Assembly: GCA_934525845.1 (NCBI GenBank)
Contig: CAKSZS010000029.1
Span: forward strand, 1-28,541
Direction: 5' to 3'
DNA length: 28,541 nucleotides
Source: an uncultured Faecalibacterium sp.
Lineage (GTDB): Bacteria; Bacillota; Clostridia; Oscillospirales; Ruminococcaceae
Shown here: positions 1 to 5,367 of the stretch, piece after piece
How positions within the stretch are numbered: position 1 is the stretch's first letter
Layout of the letters: every line of letters begins with the position of its first letter
Notes under the pieces: model-generated
Seen by the model: the letters and a program-made list of their open reading frames with translations, nothing else
What the model was told of the DNA's origin: nothing
Database searches by the model: none
Position numbers and translations under genes: made by a program

Positions 1-51
1 CTGAAAGAACAGCATCGGCAGCATCTTCTGGAGACTGCCAACAGCCAGTAA
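1..51 (+). CDS. C-terminal end of an unidentified upstream gene (partial)
   Basis: Frame 1 is open from the window edge to a TAA at 49-51 and would encode the last 16 residues of a protein (LKEQHRQHLLETANSQ). The stop lies one base before the ATG of the DnaC-like fragment, a spacing typical of coupled genes in mobile elements, where a replication initiator often precedes the DnaC-like ATPase. The product cannot be identified from so few residues, and the open frame could be chance. Confidence 0.25.
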   Translation: MKEQHRQHLLETANSQ

Positions 52-52
52 A

Positions 53-307
53 ATGCTTTCCAAAAATTTGTTTGATGTACTGGAACAGATCTACAACATC
101 GTAGACAGCCGATACCGCAGCCGGAAACCGCTGATTGTCACCACCAACCTGACGCTGGACGAGATACGGTGCCCACAGGATACAGCCCATGCCCGCATCT
201 ACGACCGCCTGCTGGAAATGTGCGTTCCTGTTTCCTGCATTGGGGTCAGCTTACGGAAGGAGAACGCACAGGAAAAGCTGGAACGACTGAAACTTTTGAT
301 CGGATAA
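53..307 (+). pseudogene. DnaC/IstB-like replication ATPase, C-terminal fragment
   Basis: The 84 residues match the C-terminal third of DnaC/IstB-type AAA+ ATPases carried by conjugative elements. The pattern LEQIYNIVDSRYRSRKPLIV followed by TTNLT (sensor-1 region) and AHARIYDRLLEMCVPV is characteristic. An intact protein is about 250-280 residues; here the Walker A and Walker B segments that should lie upstream are absent, because the same frame has a TGA at 2-4 and the sequence before residue 8 does not continue the family. The gene is therefore truncated at its 5' end and cannot hydrolyse ATP. It probably once loaded a replicative helicase during element replication. Family assignment is from remembered motifs. 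Confidence 0.7.
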
Positions 308-579
308 AACGAAAATGTCGGAAAACAAAAATTGCCGGGTGCAAAAGTCATCCAGCTACAAGGAAATGGAGCTGCCTATTGAATAATTCCCATCGTACAG
401 AAAACAATACCACCTCTTCGGAATACTCTACACCCACCCTCGATGAATGGAGCGCATTCGCAACTTTTCTAGCTGATGTGATCGAGAAGTACTCATCGGT
501 CTTGGAAATAGACAACGCAGTATCCTCAACCAACAACAAAAATCAACAAGATGCTGTTGATACCGCTCTTGCAGCATGA
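308..579 (+). pseudogene. Small mobile-element gene broken across reading frames
   Basis: No single frame gives a convincing protein, but three consecutive pieces do. An ATG at 315 opens MSENKN; the second frame then reads LPGAKVIQLQGNGAAY up to a TGA at 356-358 + 1 codon register; the first frame then continues as LDEWSAFATFLADVIEKYSSVLEIDNAV and on to a TGA at 577-579 region. Joined, these would make a protein of roughly 85-90 residues with a plausible acidic helical C-terminal half (the tryptophan, AFATFLADVIEKY). Two compensating frameshifts would be needed, so this is most likely a decayed small gene downstream of dnaC. The function is unknown. A 23-codon frame at 315-386 (MSENKN...MELPIE) is the only intact reading from the ATG. 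Confidence 0.35.
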
Positions 580-585
580 TATAAT
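557..585 (+). promoter_or_regulatory. Sigma-A-type promoter for the rhuM-like gene
   Basis: TTGATA at 557-562 and TATAAT at 580-585 are separated by exactly 17 bp. The predicted transcription start near 592 leaves a leader of about 70 nt before the chosen rhuM start. This implies that rhuM, and probably the recombinase 18 bp behind it, are transcribed independently of upstream element genes. Confidence 0.6.
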
Positions 586-608
586 ATTCTTGTAATATTT
601 GTCCCAAC

Positions 609-636
609 ACAGTGGTAAGGTCTCCCCTTCCACTGT
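609..636 (+). promoter_or_regulatory. Hairpin in the rhuM leader
   Basis: ACAGTGG (609-615) pairs with CCACTGT (630-636), extended by AAGG (617-620) with CCTT (626-629) around a five-base loop. No T-run follows, so it is not a terminator. It lies between the promoter and the rhuM ribosome binding site and could stabilise or gate the mRNA; function is unknown. Confidence 0.35.
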
Positions 637-664
637 ATTACATACACGGAACGAGGTGCTTAAA

Positions 665-1666
665 ATGAATCGTCCAGATGACTCTCCTAAAAATTCCATC
701 CTCATTTACACCACAGAAGATGGCCTGACCAAAATTGATACTACCTTTGACGGTGACACCGTCTGGCTTTCCATTGACCAGATGGCTGAGTTGTTCCAAC
801 GTGACAAATCCACAATTTCCCGTCACATCAAAAACATTTTTGCAGAGGGTGAGCTTGAACGAGATTCAGTTGTTGCAAAATTTGCAACAACTGCCGCAGA
901 CGGAAAGACCTATCAGGTCGAATTCTACAATCTTGACGTCATTATTTCTGTTGGTTATCGTGTCAAATCCAAACGAGGCACACAGTTCCGTATCTGGGCA
1001 ACTGGCATCCTGAAGGAATATATGCGCAAAGGCTTTGCTCTGGACGATGAACGGCTGAAAAATTTGGGCGGCGGTGGATATTTCAAAGAGCTGTTGGAAC
1101 GCATCCGTGACATCCGTGCTTCCGAAAAAGTGTTTTATCGTCAGGTTCTGGAAATCTATGCAACCAGCATTGACTACGACCCAAAAGCAGAAATCTCCGT
1201 CCAGTTCTTCAAAAAAGTCCAGAATAAAATTCATTATGCCATCCACGGTCAGACTGCCGCCGAGGTCATTTACAACCGTGCAGATGCCGAAAAGGAATTT
1301 ATGGGTCTGACCACTTTTGCAGGAAATCAGCCCACCTTACGAGAAGCTACTATCGCCAAAAACTATCTGAACGTGAAAGAGCTTCGTGCTATGGGGCAGC
1401 TGGTTTCCGGTTATCTGGATTTTGCCGAGCGTCAGGCAGAACGTGAACAGCCCATGACCATGCAGGATTGGGCAAACCACCTTGACCGTATTCTGACTAT
1501 GAGCGGCGAGCAGCTGCTTGTTGGCAATGGCAGTGTGACCCACAAGCAGGCAGTGGACAAAGCTACTACCGAATATCGGAAATATAAGGCTAAAACCCTC
1601 AGCGATGTGGAGCAGGATTATCTGGATTCCATTAAGTTTCTGGAGCAGAAAGCAGACAAGAAATAA
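665..1666 (+). CDS. RhuM family protein
   Basis: A 333-residue protein matching the RhuM ('virulence protein RhuM') family by overall layout. The N-terminal region has VWLSIDQMAELFQRDKSTIS, a helix-turn-helix-like DNA-binding signature, then FYNLDVIISVGYRVKSKRGT and FRIWATGILKEYMRKGF, which are family landmarks. The second half (YNRADAEKEFMGLTTF, AIAKNYL-type) is helical. The biochemical role of RhuM is not established; such genes are frequent cargo of phages and conjugative elements. The start at 665 is chosen because GAGGTG at 653-658 gives a six-base spacing; an in-frame start at 599 would lie close to the predicted transcription start and has no ribosome site. The recombinase follows 18 bp downstream, so the two are probably co-transcribed. 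Confidence 0.8.
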   Translation: MNRPDDSPKNSILIYTTEDGLTKIDTTFDGDTVWLSIDQMAELFQRDKSTISRHIKNIFAEGELERDSVVAKFATTAADGKTYQVEFYNLDVIISVGYRVKSKRGTQFRIWATGILKEYMRKGFALDDERLKNLGGGGYFKELLERIRDIRASEKVFYRQVLEIYATSIDYDPKAEISVQFFKKVQNKIHYAIHGQTAAEVIYNRADAEKEFMGLTTFAGNQPTLREATIAKNYLNVKELRAMGQLVSGYLDFAERQAEREQPMTMQDWANHLDRILTMSGEQLLVGNGSVTHKQAVDKATTEYRKYKAKTLSDVEQDYLDSIKFLEQKADKK

Positions 1667-1684
1667 CTGTTTTGTGAGGTTTTT

Positions 1685-3397
1685 ATGTCACAGGAAAAGA
1701 CAAAGGTTTACATTTACACCCGTGTTTCTACGACCATGCAGATTGATGGATACTCGCTGGATGCACAGAAAGCCCGCATGAAAGCCTATGCAGACTTCAA
1801 TGACTACCAGATCGTCGGCGAATACGAGGATGCAGGCAAATCGGGCAAATCCATTGAAGGCCGTGCTTCTTTCTGCCGGATGATGGAGGACATCAAATCC
1901 GGCAAGGATGGTGTTGCCTATGTGCTGGTGTTCAAGCTCTCCCGTTTTGGCCGCAACGCTGCCGATGTACTGTCTACCTTGCAGGTAATGCAGGATTTTG
2001 GTGTGAACCTGATTTGCGTGGAGGACGGCATTGATTCTTCTAAAGACGCTGGCAAGCTGATGATTTCCGTTTTGTCTGCTGTCGCTGAGATCGAGCGTGA
2101 GAACATCCGTGTCCAAACTATGGAAGGTCGTATCCAGAAAGCAAGGGAAGGTCGCTGGAACGGCGGTTTTGCGCCTTATGGCTATCGTTTGGTTGACGGT
2201 GTGCTACAAATCAACGAGGACGAAGCGCCTGCCATTCGCACAATTTTTGAGCAGTATGTCAACACGGACACAGGCGCAAATGGCCTGTCCAAATATCTGG
2301 AGACCCACGGTTTTCAGAAACTCGCCCGTCAGAACGGTACCTCTCCCCTTTTCAGCGCAACATTGATTCGTGCCATCCTGAAGAACCCCGTCTACTGCGG
2401 AAAGATTGCATTTGGCCGCCGCAAACTCGAAAAGATCCACGGCACCCGGAACGAATATCATCAGGTTCCACAGGAGAATTATTTGCTGGTGGACGGCCTG
2501 CACGAGGGCATCGTATCGGAAGAATTGTGGAACGCCGCACAGGTCAAGCTGTTGGCGCAGTCCAAACGATACGAACCAGTCAACCGCAGCAAGACGGAAC
2601 AGGCGCATTTATTATCCGCCCTTGTCAAGTGCCCCATTTGCGGTGCTGGAATGTACAGCAACAAATGCACCAAACGAAAGAAAGATGGCACACCCTATAA
2701 ATCTTTCTCTTATTACAGTTGCAAGCATCGCAAGATGCAGCGTGGGCAAAAATGCGATTTCAACAAGCAGATTCAAGAGGAAGTTCTGGACAACGCCGTG
2801 GTGGAAGTTATCATCAAACTGGTCAGCAATCCAAAGTTTGCCGCTATGATGCAGGAGAAGATCAATAGCAAAGTGGACACCACTGCCATTGAACAGGAAA
2901 TTGCTGCCGCTGAAAAACAGTTGCGGCAGTATTATTCCGTCAAGTCCAAAATCACGGAGGAGATCGACACGCTTGACCCGGATGACCGCCACTATATCAT
3001 CCGCAAATCTGACCTTGACGAGCGGCTTTACAGGATGTACGATAAAATCGAGGAAGCCGAAAACAACCTGATGGATGCCCGGGCAAAGAAGCAGGCGATC
3101 GAAGCGGATAAAGTCACAGGCGACAACATCTACAAGGTTCTCATCTGCTTTGAAAAGCTCTACAATGTGATGAATCCCCTTGAACGTAAAAAGTTGATGG
3201 AACACCTGATCTCTGAAATTCAAATCTACCCAGAGCGTCAGCCCAACGGTCAGTGGCTCAAATCCATCAAATTCAGATTACCCATCGTTGAAAACGACAT
3301 TGATCTGTGTTTGGACAACGAAAGTCATACCGAATGTGTAATTGCACTTTCCAAGGGCGAGATCGACTCCAAAAAAGTCCGTGTAAAGTCCGTGTAG
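1685..3397 (+). CDS. Large serine recombinase (element integrase), C-terminus truncated by frameshift
   Basis: A 570-residue large serine recombinase. Residues 1-150 form the resolvase domain with the nucleophile Ser15 in YTRVS, the arginine-containing FKLSRFGRNAADVL segment, and the IERENIRVQTMEG helix. Residues about 150-280 are the recombinase DNA-binding domain (APYGYRLVDG, AILKNPVYCGKI). A zinc-ribbon follows (CPICGAGM, then C near YYSCKHR and GQKCDF), then a coiled coil at about 395-480. Such enzymes integrate and excise conjugative elements at specific sites. GTGAGG at 1674-1679 is its ribosome site. The last 20 or so residues (HTECVIALSKGEIDSKKVRV) run into a duplicated 11-bp repeat and stop at TAG 3395-3397. 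Without one repeat copy the frame would continue for another 85 codons to 3651, so the protein looks shortened. Confidence 0.9.
   Translation: MSQEKTKVYIYTRVSTTMQIDGYSLDAQKARMKAYADFNDYQIVGEYEDAGKSGKSIEGRASFCRMMEDIKSGKDGVAYVLVFKLSRFGRNAADVLSTLQVMQDFGVNLICVEDGIDSSKDAGKLMISVLSAVAEIERENIRVQTMEGRIQKAREGRWNGGFAPYGYRLVDGVLQINEDEAPAIRTIFEQYVNTDTGANGLSKYLETHGFQKLARQNGTSPLFSATLIRAILKNPVYCGKIAFGRRKLEKIHGTRNEYHQVPQENYLLVDGLHEGIVSEELWNAAQVKLLAQSKRYEPVNRSKTEQAHLLSALVKCPICGAGMYSNKCTKRKKDGTPYKSFSYYSCKHRKMQRGQKCDFNKQIQEEVLDNAVVEVIIKLVSNPKFAAMMQEKINSKVDTTAIEQEIAAAEKQLRQYYSVKSKITEEIDTLDPDDRHYIIRKSDLDERLYRMYDKIEEAENNLMDARAKKQAIEADKVTGDNIYKVLICFEKLYNVMNPLERKKLMEHLISEIQIYPERQPNGQWLKSIKFRLPIVENDIDLCLDNESHTECVIALSKGEIDSKKVRVKSV
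3374..3396 (+). repeat. 11-bp tandem duplication at the recombinase 3' end (candidate attachment core)
   Basis: AAAGTCCGTGT occurs twice head to tail (3374-3384 and 3385-3395), with a shared A after each copy. Removing one copy fuses the recombinase frame exactly to the tail frame (KKVRVEFSLEGMD). The duplication sits at the boundary between element sequence and the RlmD-like tail, so it may be the recombination core or a slippage product. Confidence 0.75.
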
Positions 3398-3651
3398 AGT
3401 TCTCTTTGGAGGGCATGGACACCTCTGGTTTGCAGAAAGGCGCAACCTATCCTGAAATCAAAGCTCGTGTGCTGGAGCAAACCGGACTGAAAGTATCTTC
3501 CTTGTATATTTCTCAGGTCAAGCAGAAGTGTGGGCTGGAGGTTCGGGAGAACCATCACAAGGCTAAGTCCGAAAACGCCAAGCAGCCCCATTGCCCACCG
3601 GAGAAGGAAGCAGCCATTCGGGATGCGCTGAAATATTTTAAGATGATTTAA
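3385..3651 (+). pseudogene. RlmD/RumA-type C-terminal tail, detached from its N-terminal partner
   Basis: This frame encodes KVRVEFSLEGMD, GATYPEIKARVLEQTGLKVS, SLYISQVKQKCG and a PEKEAAIRDALKYFKMI terminus. From memory, this type of tail ends clostridial 23S rRNA uracil methyltransferases (RlmD/RumA) and is also seen fused to recombinases of elements that insert there. It lacks any methyltransferase core and is one frame away from the recombinase (-1 relative to it). An internal ATG at 3415 follows GGAGG too closely to be a good start. Two readings are possible: it is the chromosomal 3' remnant of rlmD left at the element's right end, or the lost C-terminus of the recombinase itself; both may be true if integration makes the fusion. 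Confidence 0.6.
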
Positions 3652-3655
3652 ACCC

Positions 3656-3703
3656 AAAGCACGGTCTGTTGGAACATTCCGTTCTTTACAAACCGTGCCT
3701 TTT
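3656..3703 (+). terminator. Possible intrinsic terminator after the tail
   Basis: AAAGCACGGT (3656-3665) pairs with ACCGTGC and the following CTTTT (3692-3703). An inner GAAC/GTTC stem lies inside the 26-base loop. It begins five bases after the tail's stop codon. The downstream arm overlaps codons of the LysR fragment, so it may have formed by chance at a deletion junction. Confidence 0.35.
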
Positions 3704-4063
3704 GAAAACACCCCGGAAAATGCACGGGAAATTCTGGCAAACCTCGGCATGAACATTGATGTAGTAGGCAGCATCTTTGATGAAACGATGCTGCATCTGC
3801 GCAAGTGTGCCGGTCTGGAACTGGTGCGCGGGTCGTTTTATTGCGCGGTGTCTATCCATCACCGGCTGGCCGCAAAAGACCGCCTGCAAATCACTGATTT
3901 GTACGGCGAAAATCTGCTGCTGATGCACCGTGGATGGAGCCACTATGTCGATGAACTGCGGGATGATTTATGGCAGCACCATCCACAGGTAAATATCGTG
4001 GATTTTGAATTTTACAGCATGGACATCTTCAACCGCTGCGAAAACACCAACGATGTGCTGCTG
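3671..4063 (+). pseudogene. LysR-type regulator, internal effector-domain fragment
   Basis: The frame reads PFENTPENAREILANLGMNI, FDETMLHLRKCAGLELVR, FYCAVSIHHRLAAKDRLQI and GENLLLMHRGWSHYVDELRD, a LysR substrate-binding domain of the kind found beside gut Firmicutes flavodoxin and alcohol dehydrogenase genes. The helix-turn-helix N-terminus (about 150 residues) is missing. After DVLL at 4063 the frame runs into unrelated sequence (HEKSCGGFYF) and stops at 4117, losing about the last 60 residues. The remnant cannot bind DNA. A GTG at 3695 could start a 140-residue product, but there is no ribosome site. Confidence 0.65.
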
Positions 4064-4108
4064 CATGAGAAATCATGCGGCGGCTTTTATTTTTTGCAGA
4101 AAATCCGC

Positions 4109-4139
4109 TTGACTTAAACCATACTTCAAGTTTTACAAT
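4109..4139 (+). promoter_or_regulatory. MerR-type promoter with 19-bp spacer and dyad operator
   Basis: TTGACT (4109-4114) and TACAAT (4134-4139) are 19 bp apart, the over-long spacing typical of promoters activated by MerR-family regulators through DNA untwisting. The spacer contains the dyad CTTGA...TCAAG (4108-4112 with 4126-4130). It drives the FMN reductase-like gene through a 120-nt leader that contains a further hairpin (CTTTG GC TTCAC ACAA GTGAA CAAAG, 4166-4191). No MerR gene is present in the window; a divergently transcribed one would be expected here. Confidence 0.6.
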
Positions 4140-4266
4140 GAAGGTGTCAAAAATTTTGTTTGAACCTTTGGCTTCACACAAGTGAACAAAGTGGAGATTC
4201 CGGGAAGGGCTGACTTGCGCTATCCTGGAACCAGAAAAAGAGAGTACCTCAAAGGAGGAACGACCG

Positions 4267-4803
4267 ATGAAGAACGTTTTGATTTTGTCCGGCAGCCCTC
4301 GCAAGGGCGGCAATTCCGACCTGCTGTGCAGTGAGTTCATGCGCGGTGCGCAGGAAAGCGGCAACGAAGTACAGAAAATTTTCGTGCGCAGCAAGAAGAT
4401 CGCACCCTGCAGCGCCTGCTATTACTGCCGCGACCACGGCGGCAAGTGTGCCTTGAACGATGACATGAGCGAGATTCTGGACGCGATGCAGGCGGCGGAC
4501 GTCATTGTGATGGCAAGCCCGGTGTACTTCTACTCCATTGACGCGCAGATGAAAATGATCATCGACCGCAGCCTTGCCCGGTGGACGAACATCCCGAACA
4601 AGGAGTTTTACTTCATCATGACCTGCGCAGACGATGACCGCGCGGCCATGGCCTGCACCTTGGAGTGCTTCCGGGGCTTTACCGCCTGCCTGAACGGTGC
4701 CAAGGAAAAGGGTGTCATCTACGGCACCGGCGTGTATCAGCCCGGCGAGGTGATGTCCTCCCCGGCCATGAAGGAAGCCTACGAGATGGGCAAAAACGTC
4801 TGA
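4267..4803 (+). CDS. NAD(P)H-dependent FMN reductase / flavodoxin-fold oxidoreductase
   Basis: A 178-residue flavodoxin-fold protein. The N-terminal LILSGSPRKGGNSDLL is the FMN phosphate-binding loop of the NADPH-dependent FMN reductase family. PCSACYYCRDHGGKC follows at about residues 44-58, a cysteine cluster common in the clostridial branch, and ASPVYFYSIDAQMKMIIDR is the conserved flavin-ring contact region. It probably reduces FMN or a small electrophile using NAD(P)H in the cytoplasm. AAAGGAGG at 4252-4259 precedes the ATG. It sits between a MerR-type promoter and a broken alcohol dehydrogenase/flavodoxin gene, which fits a former redox-stress operon. Unlike its neighbours it is full length and appears intact. 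Confidence 0.85.
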   Translation: MKNVLILSGSPRKGGNSDLLCSEFMRGAQESGNEVQKIFVRSKKIAPCSACYYCRDHGGKCALNDDMSEILDAMQAADVIVMASPVYFYSIDAQMKMIIDRSLARWTNIPNKEFYFIMTCADDDRAAMACTLECFRGFTACLNGAKEKGVIYGTGVYQPGEVMSSPAMKEAYEMGKNV

Positions 4804-4836
4804 TTTCCCAGTTTTATATAAAGGAGTGTAACGGCT

Positions 4837-5310
4837 GTGAACAACTTTCTGTTTGAGAACAAGACCAAGGTTTATTTCGACAAGGGCGGCGTGAAGGAAT
4901 ATCTGGGCTGCCTTCTGAAGCACTACGGCGATACCGTGATGCTGGCTTATGGCGGTGGTTCCATCAAGCACAACGGTGTGTACGATGAGATCGTTGGCAT
5001 CCTGAACGCCGAGGACAAGCGCATTGTGGAGTTCTCCGGCATCATGCCGAACCCTACCTACGCCAAGGTGCAGGAGGGCGCAAAGCTGGCCCGTGAGAAC
5101 CATATTGACCTGATCCTTGCTGTGGGCGGCGGTTCCGTGTCCGACTGCTGCAAGGTAGTGTCGGCTCAGGCCAAGGTGGACGAAGATTTGTGGGAGCTGG
5201 AAAACACCGATGTGGACGGCTGGGACGCTTACGACACCGTGTTCATCGGCTACCCCATCTGGTGGGGCATCGCCGCAGACTCTGCCAAAAAGCCTGCGGC
5301 TTTTTCTTGA
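4837..5310 (+). pseudogene. Chimera: iron-containing alcohol dehydrogenase N-terminus fused to flavodoxin fragment
   Basis: The frame starts at GTG 4837 behind AAGGAG (4821-4826). Residues 1-124 are the N-terminal nucleotide-binding half of an iron-dependent alcohol dehydrogenase of the YqhD/BdhA type (FENKTKVYFDKGGVKEYL, YGGGSIKHNGVYD, AVGGGSVSDCCK, DLWELENT). At about 5206-5212 the sequence switches in frame to a flavodoxin middle segment (DGWDAYDTVFIGYPIWWGIAA). It leaves that family at about 5278 and ends at TGA 5308-5310 inside a terminator and promoter that belong to the next gene. An intact alcohol dehydrogenase is about 390 residues and carries metal-binding histidines in its second half; all are lost. 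Both activities must be dead. At least two deletions are implied. Confidence 0.75.
5287..5305 (+). terminator. Intrinsic terminator
   Basis: AAAAAGCC (5287-5294), a three-base TGC loop, and GGCTTTTT (5298-5305) form a perfect eight-pair hairpin ending in a T-run. It lies inside the last codons of the alcohol dehydrogenase/flavodoxin chimera, so it originally terminated whatever preceded cas3. Confidence 0.75.
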
Positions 5311-5335
5311 TAAATCCTCCATTTTTCGCTATGAT
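5307..5335 (+). promoter_or_regulatory. Promoter of the cas3 fusion gene
   Basis: TTGATA (5307-5312), a 17-bp spacer and TATGAT (5330-5335). The predicted start near 5342 gives a leader of about 26 nt containing GGGAGGA (5354-5360 region) before the ATG at 5368. It begins directly after the terminator, so cas3 keeps its own transcription signals. Confidence 0.6.
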
Positions 5336-5367
5336 AGGGTCAGATCAACTGCTGGGAGGAATGTCTT

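Noticed and set aside
4173..4186. CRP-like operator TTCAC-ACAA-GTGAA before the FMN reductase gene
   Set aside because: Spacing and half-sites do not match the TGTGA-N6-TCACA form, and it is better explained as part of a leader hairpin.
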